From contig JAGQRA010000865.1 in assembly GCA_020425885.1 (NCBI GenBank), positions 1 through 5,798 on the forward strand: a stretch of DNA of 5,798 nt. Reading direction: 5' to 3'. The translations under genes and the position numbers were made by a program. This document shows, one piece after another, positions 1 through 4,871 of this stretch. Every line of letters begins with the position of its first letter. The first letter of the stretch is position 1. The stretch is from Planctomycetota bacterium (GTDB taxonomy: Bacteria; Planctomycetota; UBA1135; UBA2386). Under the pieces are notes generated by a model, which was not told where the DNA came from, did not search any database, and saw only the letters and a program-made list of their open reading frames with translations.

Positions 1-26
1 CTTCCTTCCTTCCTTCCTTCCTTCCT
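1..26. repeat. (CTTC)6.5 tetranucleotide tract at the left edge
   Basis: The first 26 bases are a perfect CTTC tandem tract that may extend beyond the window. On the minus strand it reads as AGGA/GGAA repeats and lies six codons after an ATG at 44-42 that has GGAGGG (54-49) just upstream. The frame runs MLVGRLRKEGRKEGR into the window edge, with no stop. A four-base unit shifts frame when copy number changes. On the plus strand the tract stays open only as short tails. The rest of the 1-218 stretch shows no convincing gene and no clear terminator. Confidence 0.85.
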
Positions 27-152
27 GAGTCTGCCTACGAGCATGAGACCCTCCGTCTTGTGATGGGATCGCCAGGGTAGTTCCTGGTCTTCGGCCAAGA
101 TATCGCAGAAGCCGTCGGCCGGGCATCCCCTCTCGCAGCTGTCAATGCTCGT

Positions 153-179
153 GCGGCGACATCGTTCGCCGCCGATGTC
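153..179. repeat. Two overlapping, mutually exclusive inverted repeats
   Basis: Arms 153-159 and 166-172 (GCGGCGA / TCGCCGC, 6-nt loop) and arms 158-164 and 173-179 (GACATCG / CGATGTC, 8-nt loop) share bases, so only one stem can form at a time. Neither is followed by a T-run on either strand, so this is not a typical intrinsic terminator for the lipoprotein gene, although it lies 40-65 nt past its stop. Confidence 0.5.
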
Positions 180-218
180 AAAGCCGCAGCTGCTGTTCCG
201 CCGCGAGCCCTGAAGCCG

Positions 219-857
219 TCAGCCTTCGATCCAGGTGCCGACGAAGCGGTGGGCGACGTAGTTCGTGAACTTGGTCGGCGCGAGCAGGTTGAGTTGCCAG
301 CCGTGCAGGGTGCCGTCGTCGTACTGCATCATGGCCGCGTACTCCTGCAGGTCGCTGATCGTCGAACGGTCGTTGGCGTCGTAGATCGCGTCGACGGCCC
401 ACACCGTGGCGCCCGAGTGGATCGAGACCAGGTGCGTGCGCATGCCGAGATGGGCCGGGGTGTAGGGCCGATACGAGGTCACGGTGCCGATCAGGACGCC
501 ATCGAGCGCGTAGCGATCGCAGAGGCGGACCATGGCCTCGGTCGACAGGCGGCCGTGGCGCAGCGACTCGTTCAGCACCTCGTTCTCCTGCGCCGTGCTC
601 GGCAGCGGCACGACCTCGAAGCGACGCAGCTTCTGCAGCTCGGCGAGGAACGAGTCGCGGATCTTGTCGCAGTCGGCATCGACCGAGGCTGCGGGCATGA
701 ACGGCAGCACCATGATGCGCCGCACGTTGGCCAGGTCGGCCGGTTCCGCCAGGTAGCTGTTGATGAGCTTCTGCTGTGGCGCGCGCGGCAACTGGCAGGC
801 CGAGGTCAGCAGGGCCGCCAGGGCGCAGAGCGGGAGGAGGCGAGCGGTGACGCGCAT
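219..857 (-). CDS. CsgG/FlgO/LpoB-like lipoprotein, 212 aa
   Basis: An N-terminal signal (MRVTARLLPLCALAALLTSAC) ends in a slightly atypical lipobox, TSAC, with Cys21 as the lipidated residue and Gln at +2. The mature part looks like the alpha/beta fold of CsgG, FlgO and LpoB type lipoproteins. It has a first strand VRRIMVLPF (45-53), a helix DKIRDSFLAELQKLRRFEVV (64-83), an acidic/polar helix region with RLSTEAMVRLCDRYALDGVL (103-122), then IGTVTSYRPYTPAHLGMRTH and a strand pair LVSIHSGATVWAVDAIYDAN. The alternation of a conserved GTVTSY strand with an S.HSGATVWA strand is the basis for this call; I have not run a profile search. The ATG overlaps the previous stop as TGATG without its own Shine-Dalgarno, so it is probably translationally coupled. 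In Vibrio, FlgO belongs to an outer-membrane flagellar complex, which makes a comparable role attractive here. Confidence 0.86.
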   Translation of the reverse strand: MRVTARLLPLCALAALLTSACQLPRAPQQKLINSYLAEPADLANVRRIMVLPFMPAASVDADCDKIRDSFLAELQKLRRFEVVPLPSTAQENEVLNESLRHGRLSTEAMVRLCDRYALDGVLIGTVTSYRPYTPAHLGMRTHLVSIHSGATVWAVDAIYDANDRSTISDLQEYAAMMQYDDGTLHGWQLNLLAPTKFTNYVAHRFVGTWIEG

Positions 858-1390
858 CAGCGGTTCGCCGGCGGCATCGCCGACGCCTCGACATTGCCCG
901 GGGACAGGTCACGCATCGTCGCCTGCATCAGATCGATCTGCGCCAGCAACGCGGTCTGCTCGAGCTTCGCCTTCTCGATACGCAGGCTCAGGATGGTCGC
1001 CTCCTGTTCGCTGAGCTTCTGTCGGGCCAGCTCGAACTGGGCTTCGATCTGGGCGCGGCTGCCCTTCTCGAGGCGATACATGTCCTGCTCGTCGTTGAGC
1101 TGGGTCTTGAGGTTCTGGTTCTCGGCGATCAGGGTGTCGAGGCGCTTCTCGAGGAGCGTGTGCTTCTCGCGCAGCGCCTTGAACTCACTGAGCAGCAGGT
1201 TCTGCTTCGGACCCCAGTCCATCTCGGTGTTGACCCCGGTCTGAGCCAGGCTGCCCTCGTAGCCGTCGTTGGGGTCGGTGGGCGCCGGTTCGAAGAACAG
1301 GTTGCCGGCCGCCTGGCATCCGGTCAGCGCCAGGAGCGCGAGCAGGGCCACGAGCGGCAGGCGGGCACGAAGAGGGCTAATGCGGGTCAT
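857..1390 (-). CDS. Coiled-coil lipoprotein, 177 aa, function unknown
   Basis: The protein has a textbook lipoprotein signal: basic N-terminus (MTRISPLRAR), a Leu/Ala-rich core (LPLVALLALLA) and lipobox LTGC with Cys25. The residue after Cys is Gln, so by the E. coli rule it should go to the outer membrane. After a Pro/Asp-rich spacer (about 30-60), residues about 65-160 form a long charged heptad-like helix (for example LREKHTLLEKRLDTLIAENQ and IEAQFELARQKLSEQEATIL). This predicts an extended periplasmic coiled coil. The chosen ATG at 1390 gives the correct signal; longer in-frame starts put unrelated Ser/Arg-rich sequence before it. It overlaps the upstream 77-aa gene and shares one base with the next lipoprotein gene. 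A role as a periplasmic spacer or partner of the downstream lipoprotein is inference. Confidence 0.88.
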   Translation of the reverse strand: MTRISPLRARLPLVALLALLALTGCQAAGNLFFEPAPTDPNDGYEGSLAQTGVNTEMDWGPKQNLLLSEFKALREKHTLLEKRLDTLIAENQNLKTQLNDEQDMYRLEKGSRAQIEAQFELARQKLSEQEATILSLRIEKAKLEQTALLAQIDLMQATMRDLSPGNVEASAMPPANR

Positions 1391-1610
1391 TGCTGGACTC
1401 GACCGTGTAGACGCACTCGACGACGGCCGAACTGCCACAGCCGCAGCGGACCTGGAAGCCGGCAACGCGGGGGCCGTCGAGCAAGGGGATGACCGTGATC
1501 GAACTCGAGGGGTGCTCGGCATCGTGACCGCACTCGACGAGGGCAGGTTGGTTTGCCATGCGCACTCGGTCGCGGCGCAGGACGCCTTTGCTTTGCTCGG
1601 TCTGGGTCAT
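1377..1610 (-). CDS. Small Cys/His protein of 77 aa, possible metal-binding knuckle
   Basis: I do not recognise a named family. Two clusters of potential metal ligands are visible: VECGHDAEH (Cys27, His29, His33) and VRCGCG followed by VVEC (Cys56, Cys58, Cys66). Between them lies a strand-rich core (SITVIPLLDGPRVAGFQVRC), so a compact zinc-ribbon-like or rubredoxin-like fold is conceivable. No membrane segment or signal is present. The frame begins 18 nt after the preceding stop at ATG 1610, without a clear Shine-Dalgarno. An internal ATG at 1559 would give 60 residues starting MANQPALVECGHD and keep every Cys, so the start is uncertain. The 3' end overlaps the first lipoprotein gene by 14 nt, which ties it into the operon. 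No evidence links it directly to flagellar function apart from location. Confidence 0.6.
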   Translation of the reverse strand: MTQTEQSKGVLRRDRVRMANQPALVECGHDAEHPSSSITVIPLLDGPRVAGFQVRCGCGSSAVVECVYTVESSNDPH

Positions 1611-1628
1611 GTTCGGAAGGCTGTTGTC

Positions 1629-1880
1629 TCAGGCGAGCAGGTCGATGTGACCGGCTCCGGTCTTTCTTCGACCGGTCGGGCCGTGGTTCTGAAGGCCCGA
1701 TCGCAGCGGCCGTTCCGCGGCCTCGTTCGCGCCGTCGCCTTCGCCTTCGCCCGCCGGCGCGTCGCCGTCCTGCTGCTGCAGGGCGCGCCGGAACGCCTCG
1801 CGGTTGCCGCGCCTCTGGTCAGGTCGATTGTCGACGATCGGCCGGCTGACGATGGGTTGCAATCCGGTTGCCGCATCCAT
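1629..1880 (-). CDS. Small polar protein of 83 aa downstream of sigma-28, function unknown
   Basis: The product is hydrophilic, with an N-terminal part MDAATGLQPIVSRPIVDN, a basic probable helix RRGNREAFRRALQQQ (about 23-37), a Gly/Glu/Asp/Ala-rich middle (about 38-57) and a short C-terminal motif GHIDLLA. No transmembrane segment, signal or cysteine is present, so it is presumably cytoplasmic and largely disordered. It starts 3 nt after the sigma stop with a strong Shine-Dalgarno. Size and position invite comparison with an anti-sigma factor such as FlgM, but I see no FlgM signature in the C-terminal half, where FlgM carries its sigma-binding helices. Parallel frames on this stretch lack a comparable start signal. 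I regard it as a real but unidentified flagellar-operon gene. Confidence 0.65.
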   Translation of the reverse strand: MDAATGLQPIVSRPIVDNRPDQRRGNREAFRRALQQQDGDAPAGEGEGDGANEAAERPLRSGLQNHGPTGRRKTGAGHIDLLA

Positions 1881-1883
1881 GGG

Positions 1884-2612
1884 TCACTCCTCGGTCTTGA
1901 GCTTGAGGCGCAACCTTTCGATCGCGCGTGTCAGGATCTGGCTGACACGGGATTCGGTGACGCCGAGAATCTGCCCGATCTCCTTCAGGTAGAGCTGTTC
2001 GTGGTAGTAGAGCACGACGACGTTGCGGTCCGTCTCGGGCAGTTCGGTAATCGCCTTGGCCAACCGCTGGCTGGTCTCGCGCTGATCGACGTTCTGCAGC
2101 GGTTCGTTGCCGTCGCCGGCGAGCGCGTTGGCCAGGGTGCCGGTGTCGCTGCCGTCGCGGGTGCAATCCAGCGACAGCACCCGGGTGGTATGGAGCGCCT
2201 GCAGGTCCTCGTCGATCTCGCGTTCGGAACAGCCGAGATGCTCCGCCAGCTCCGTCAGCGAGGGCTCGCGGCCGAGCTCGACGTGCAGTGCCGCCGCGGC
2301 GCGGTCCATCTTGCGCAGCCGATCACGGCGGTTGCGTGGCACGGGGTCGTGCTTGCGCACCTCGTCGAGGATCGAGCCGCGGATCGCGGTGTAGGCGAAG
2401 GTCTTGAACGACGCGCCGCGGGTCGGGTCGAACGTCGCCGCGGCATGCATCAGCCCGATCACCCCGACCGAGAAGAAGTCGTCGCGATCGAGCGAGGCGG
2501 GCATCGTCACCGGCAGCCGCGCCACTACGTAGCGGACCAGCGGCAGGTACTGTTCGACGAGACGGTCGCGCTCCTCGGCCGAGCGCAGCATGGTCGCGGC
2601 ACGGCCCCTCAC
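1884..2612 (-). CDS. fliA: RNA polymerase sigma-28 factor, FliA/WhiG family
   Basis: This 242-residue protein is a group 3 sigma factor that would direct RNA polymerase to late flagellar promoters. Region 2 begins near LVEQYLPLVRYVVARLP (18-34), continues through DFFSVGVIGLMHAAATFD (45-62) and covers the FKTFAYTAIRGSILDEVRK core. Region 3 contains PSLTELAEHLGCSEREIDEDL (about 117-137). Region 4 contains LPETDRNVVVLYYHEQLYLK and the helix-turn-helix EIGQILGVTESRVSQIL (about 211-227). Length is close to E. coli FliA. The GTG start at 2612 is preferred because of its Shine-Dalgarno and GTGA overlap; ATG at 2591 would give 235 residues. A much longer upstream open frame, reaching into flhG, is non-coding. 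Location directly downstream of flhA-flhF-flhG supports a flagellar sigma factor over a sporulation-type WhiG. No recognisable FlgM anti-sigma gene lies in the window. Confidence 0.94.
   Translation of the reverse strand: MRGRAATMLRSAEERDRLVEQYLPLVRYVVARLPVTMPASLDRDDFFSVGVIGLMHAAATFDPTRGASFKTFAYTAIRGSILDEVRKHDPVPRNRRDRLRKMDRAAAALHVELGREPSLTELAEHLGCSEREIDEDLQALHTTRVLSLDCTRDGSDTGTLANALAGDGNEPLQNVDQRETSQRLAKAITELPETDRNVVVLYYHEQLYLKEIGQILGVTESRVSQILTRAIERLRLKLKTEE
1887..1892 (-). promoter_or_regulatory. Shine-Dalgarno of the 83-aa gene (GAGGAG)
   Basis: GAGGAG lies 6 nt before the ATG at 1880 and overlaps the last codons of the sigma gene, whose stop falls in the spacer. This is the strongest evidence that the small downstream frame is a translated gene. 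Confidence 0.75.
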
Positions 2613-2872
2613 AGGTCTTCCTCCGGCTGCTGCTCGGCCTTGCGCAGGGCCTCGTCGCGGGCCATCGCCGCCAGCACGACGTTGATGACCGGTGGCACGA
2701 GGAGCTGGCTCGCCACGCAGGCGATCAGGACGGCGACCACGCTGCGGCCGAGGGCGGTGAGACCGTCGGTTCCGGTCAGGGTGGCGACCAGGAACGTGAC
2801 GGCGAAGGCGAGACTCGCCATGTAGGCCGTCGCGATCCGCACGAGCTCCTGGCTGCCGTTGGCTTCGGTCAT
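2609..2872 (-). CDS. Small two-helix membrane protein, function unknown
   Basis: I do not recognise this 87-residue protein. It has a short polar N-terminus (MTEANGSQEL), a first hydrophobic segment at about 14-33, a short GTDG-containing loop, and a second, longer hydrophobic segment at about 44-70 with a Pro-Pro pair at 60-61. A charged tail follows (ARDEALRKAEQQPEEDL). There is no signal-peptidase site or lipobox, so it is most likely an inner-membrane hairpin with both ends on the same side. The ATG at 2872 is chosen over an in-frame TTG at 2890 because AGG/GAGG lies just upstream of it. The stop overlaps the GTG of the sigma-factor gene, so the two should be translated together. Its place between flhG and the sigma gene suggests a flagellar or sigma-related role, by inference only. 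Confidence 0.75.
   Translation of the reverse strand: MTEANGSQELVRIATAYMASLAFAVTFLVATLTGTDGLTALGRSVVAVLIACVASQLLVPPVINVVLAAMARDEALRKAEQQPEEDL
2619..2624 (-). promoter_or_regulatory. Shine-Dalgarno deciding the GTG start of the sigma factor (GGAGGA)
   Basis: GGAGGA lies 6 nt upstream of a GTG at 2612, which itself overlaps the preceding stop as GTGA. The competing ATG at 2591 has only a GAGGGG about 13 nt away, which is too far for a good site. The GTG is therefore the better start and adds seven residues (MRGRAAT) to the protein. Confidence 0.75.
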
Positions 2873-2986
2873 GATCCTCGACCTGCTCAATCGGCAAGAT
2901 CTCGGTCCCGCATTGAGCCCAAGCCGCAGAAGTCGCCGTGAGGTCGGCGATTGACGCTCGGGGGCGGGGATGGGCCGGAGAGCCGA
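2873..2986 (-). promoter_or_regulatory. 114-nt gap after flhG; possible internal promoter region
   Basis: This is the only sizeable untranslated gap between the genes of the window. On the minus strand it holds GCCGATTG (2895-2888), which matches the sigma-28 -10 consensus GCCGATAA at six of eight positions, but no good TAAA lies 15 nt upstream (the four bases there read AATG). A 7-bp inverted repeat, TCAATCG at 2887-2893 and CGATTGA at 2948-2954, flanks the gap; a match this short could occur by chance. No stem followed by a T-run, so no intrinsic terminator after flhG. An internal promoter for the sigma-factor unit is plausible but not demonstrated. Confidence 0.25.
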
Positions 2987-3847
2987 CTACCGCAGTGCCG
3001 GGCGCAGCCGCGGCGTCGGCGTCGGCGTCGGTGCGCGGCGACGGCGCAGGCCGGGCAACGCGGCGAGCACGCTGGCGCACAGGCCGCGCAGGTCCTCCAT
3101 CGCCGGCCCCTGGCCGAACAGCGCGAGCGGCCTCTGGTCGGAGACGCTGAGCTCCAGCAGGCCGTCGTCGCACACCCATGCGCACAATGGCAGCGGCGCG
3201 CCGAGGAACTTCTGCGTCACGGCCGTGAGCTTCTGCGCGGCGCGGGCGCCGTCGTCGTGGCTGCGGGTCCGGTTGATCACCAGGTGGGGCAGCGGTTGCC
3301 CGCGCCGATGCAGCACCTTGGTCAGCGCATAGGTGTCGGTCAGCGCCGGCGCGTCGACGGTCGTCACGGCGAGCACTAGCTCGGCGCGCTCGGTGACGGC
3401 GATCGTTGCCGGCCCGATGCCGGCGCCGGTGTCGGCGATGACGACGTCGAAGTCGCCAGCGATCTCGTCGAGCTGATCGAGCATCGCCGAAAGCGCTGCG
3501 GAATCGCCGCCGAGGAGATGGGTCGAGCCGGTCTTACCGAGCAGGACCGAGATGCCTACGGGGCCGTCGATCACGGCCTCGCGCAGGCTGCAGTCGCCGG
3601 CGGCGGCATCGTCGAGGTCCTTGCGGCCGGCGAGGCGCAGGTGGACGCCGATGTCGCCGCAGCCGGGATCGAGGTCGGCGAGCAGGGTGCGATAGCCGGC
3701 CTTCGCCATCAGGATCGCCAGGTTGACCGAGAGCGTGGTCTTGCCGACGCCGCCCTTGGCGCCGGCGATCGCCACCCAGGGCGCGCCCCGGCGGTGCGGG
3801 CGCGGCAGCATCACGTTCTTGGTCAGACCGTCGAGCTGGGAGTTCAT
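2987..3847 (-). CDS. flhG: Flagellar number regulator FlhG (FleN/YlxH), MinD-type ATPase
   Basis: FlhG is a ParA/MinD-family ATPase that works with FlhF at the membrane to control flagellar number and placement and usually stimulates FlhF GTPase activity. The 286-residue product has the deviant Walker A motif KGGVGKTT (31-38, signature Lys31), LLADLDPGCGDIG (55-67), a Walker B-like DVVIADTGAGIG (134-145) and VTTVDAPALTDTYALTK (161-177), close to the FlhG consensus, then a VINR strand (190-193). The start is set by ATG at 3847, overlapping the flhF stop as ATGA and preceded by GGAGGT. Longer in-frame starts would run inside flhF. The N-terminus lacks a clean DQAxxLR FlhF-activating motif; only SQLDGLT (3-9) resembles it. 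The C-terminus ends in an Arg-rich, Pro-Thr tail (about 268-286) rather than an obvious amphipathic membrane helix. Plain MinD is the alternative, but the flhF linkage argues strongly for FlhG. Confidence 0.94.
   Translation of the reverse strand: MNSQLDGLTKNVMLPRPHRRGAPWVAIAGAKGGVGKTTLSVNLAILMAKAGYRTLLADLDPGCGDIGVHLRLAGRKDLDDAAAGDCSLREAVIDGPVGISVLLGKTGSTHLLGGDSAALSAMLDQLDEIAGDFDVVIADTGAGIGPATIAVTERAELVLAVTTVDAPALTDTYALTKVLHRRGQPLPHLVINRTRSHDDGARAAQKLTAVTQKFLGAPLPLCAWVCDDGLLELSVSDQRPLALFGQGPAMEDLRGLCASVLAALPGLRRRRAPTPTPTPRLRPALR
3012..3029. repeat. Three copies of a GGCGTC hexamer in the flhG 3' end
   Basis: Three perfect tandem hexamers, followed by a diverged fourth start, encode the PTPTPTP stretch in the FlhG C-terminal tail. 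Copy-number change would alter tail length in steps of two residues without shifting the frame. Likely low-complexity tail sequence. Confidence 0.6.
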
Positions 3848-4851
3848 GCCGACACCTCCATCGACTCGGTGTCGAAGGCCGCGGCCGCGAGCGCCGTCGT
3901 GTCGGCCACGACGATGTCGGCGGGCACCTCCTGGCCGATGCAGAGATGCGATATGGGCAGGCCGCGCTCGACGATGGCGGCGAGTGCCTCGCCGGGCATG
4001 GTCGTCTCGTCCCACTTGGTCAGGCAGACGGCATCGGGGCCGAGCCGATCATAGGCATCGAGCACGAGGTCGGAGTCGCGTCGCCTGGTGCCGGCGGCGA
4101 GGCACAGCAACGTGGCGCAACCGCCGGCGCGCAGATTGCCCTCGAGCATCGGCATCGCCTCGCGGTCATTGGGACTGCGGCCGGTCGTGTCGATGAAGAT
4201 GCGATCGCAATCGGCGTGTTCGGCGACGGCGCGGCGGAGATCGCTGGCCGTGAACGCGACCGTGAACGGCACCGCGAGCAGGTCGGCGAAGGCGCGCAGC
4301 TGCTCGACCGCGGCGACGCGGAAGGTGTCGAGCGTGATGATCGCCGTGCGTTCGCCGCGACTGCGGGCGCGGGCGGCGAGCTTCGCCAGCGTCGTCGTCT
4401 TGCCGACGCCGGTCGGGCCGACCAGGGCGATCTGGCGGAAGGCCTCGACGTCGCGGTCTTCGACGGTGTCGGCGGTGCGGACCAGGCCGGCGAGGACGCG
4501 GGTCGCCAGGCCGGGCAGCGCCGGGTCGCCGGGGCGGGTCAGGTCGACGCGGGTGCCGAGCAGGGCCCGTTCGACGGCGCCGAGGATCACGGATGAGATG
4601 CCGAAGTCGACGGCCTTGTCGGCCAGCGGGCGGAAGCCGCGGGTCCATTGCGACAGCAGCGGACCGCGCCCGACCTGGTCGCGCCCGGCCTGATCGCGTC
4701 GCGGCGGCGTCGCTTCGCGTTGCGACGCGACGATCATGTAGCCCGAACGGGTGGCGCGCGTCTCGACGACGAGTGCGTCCTTGCCGCACTCGACACGGAC
4801 ACGTTCGAGGGTCTCGGTGAGGGTCTTGCCTTCGATGCGTTTCAGTAGCAT
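3844..4851 (-). CDS. flhF: Flagellar biosynthesis GTPase FlhF (SRP-type)
   Basis: FlhF is the third SRP-family GTPase beside Ffh and FtsY; it acts at the inner membrane to set where a flagellum is built. The 335-residue product has a short N-terminal FlhF-type domain (about 1-45, starting MLLKRIEGKTLTETLERVR), a short basic linker, an N-domain helical region (about 75-135) and the NG GTPase core. In the core I see P-loop GPTGVGKT (145-152), DTFRVAAVEQLRAFADLL (175-192), the G3 element DTTGRSPND (221-229), TKWDE (278-282) as G4, and a C-terminal GQEVPADI (306-313). G3 is DTTG rather than the usual DTAG, and G4 has Trp where Leu is common. The linker is short for the family and carries a 15-bp tandem duplication. 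The ATG lies 20 nt after the flhA stop without a clear Shine-Dalgarno; the stop overlaps flhG. Confidence 0.95.
   Translation of the reverse strand: MLLKRIEGKTLTETLERVRVECGKDALVVETRATRSGYMIVASQREATPPRRDQAGRDQVGRGPLLSQWTRGFRPLADKAVDFGISSVILGAVERALLGTRVDLTRPGDPALPGLATRVLAGLVRTADTVEDRDVEAFRQIALVGPTGVGKTTTLAKLAARARSRGERTAIITLDTFRVAAVEQLRAFADLLAVPFTVAFTASDLRRAVAEHADCDRIFIDTTGRSPNDREAMPMLEGNLRAGGCATLLCLAAGTRRRDSDLVLDAYDRLGPDAVCLTKWDETTMPGEALAAIVERGLPISHLCIGQEVPADIVVADTTALAAAAFDTESMEVSA
3854..3859 (-). promoter_or_regulatory. Shine-Dalgarno of flhG (GGAGGT)
   Basis: GGAGGT on the minus strand sits 6 nt before the ATG at 3847, inside the last codons of flhF. It fixes the flhG start at the ATGA overlap and suggests that flhG is translated partly by its own initiation rather than only by readthrough coupling. 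Confidence 0.8.
4666..4695. repeat. 15-bp imperfect tandem duplication in the flhF linker
   Basis: Two adjacent 15-bp units, 4666-4680 and 4681-4695, differ at two positions. On the coding strand they encode DQAGR and DQVGR, giving a short basic/polar repeat between the FlhF N-terminal domain and its GTPase part. Because 15 is a multiple of three the reading frame is kept. It probably reflects slippage in a poorly constrained linker. Confidence 0.7.
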
Positions 4852-4871
4852 GGGAATGACTGCGATGGGGA

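Noticed and set aside
117..181. Sigma-70 promoters based on the two TTGACA hexamers on the minus strand
   Set aside because: At 16-18 nt spacing the -10 positions are fully GC (for example CCGGCC and CGCCGC), with nothing like TATAAT.
211..226. Hairpin at the end of the second lipoprotein gene as an intrinsic terminator
   Set aside because: Only four base pairs form (GAAG/CTTC) before a mismatch, and no T-run follows.
178..912. A 244-codon minus-strand frame overlapping the second lipoprotein
   Set aside because: It is an Arg/Ala/Pro-rich alternative frame of the lipoprotein gene with no domain and no start signal.
249..1244. A plus-strand open frame of about 331 codons opposite the two lipoproteins
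   Set aside because: It is the mirror of two frames with clear lipoprotein signals and has no recognisable domain or ribosome binding site.
1269..2825. A plus-strand open frame of about 518 codons opposite the sigma factor, the small genes and part of the first lipoprotein
   Set aside because: It is antisense to genes with recognisable domains, has no start signal, and its composition is the kind produced by GC-rich codon bias on the opposite strand.
2613..3185. In-frame N-terminal extension of the sigma factor reaching into flhG
   Set aside because: The extension reads Arg/Pro/Gly-rich shadow sequence of flhG and the small membrane gene, while a good Shine-Dalgarno marks the GTG at 2612.
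3848..4015. N-terminal extension of FlhG within flhF
   Set aside because: The sequence is Arg/His-rich out-of-frame flhF, and the ATGA overlap with GGAGGT fixes the start at 3847.
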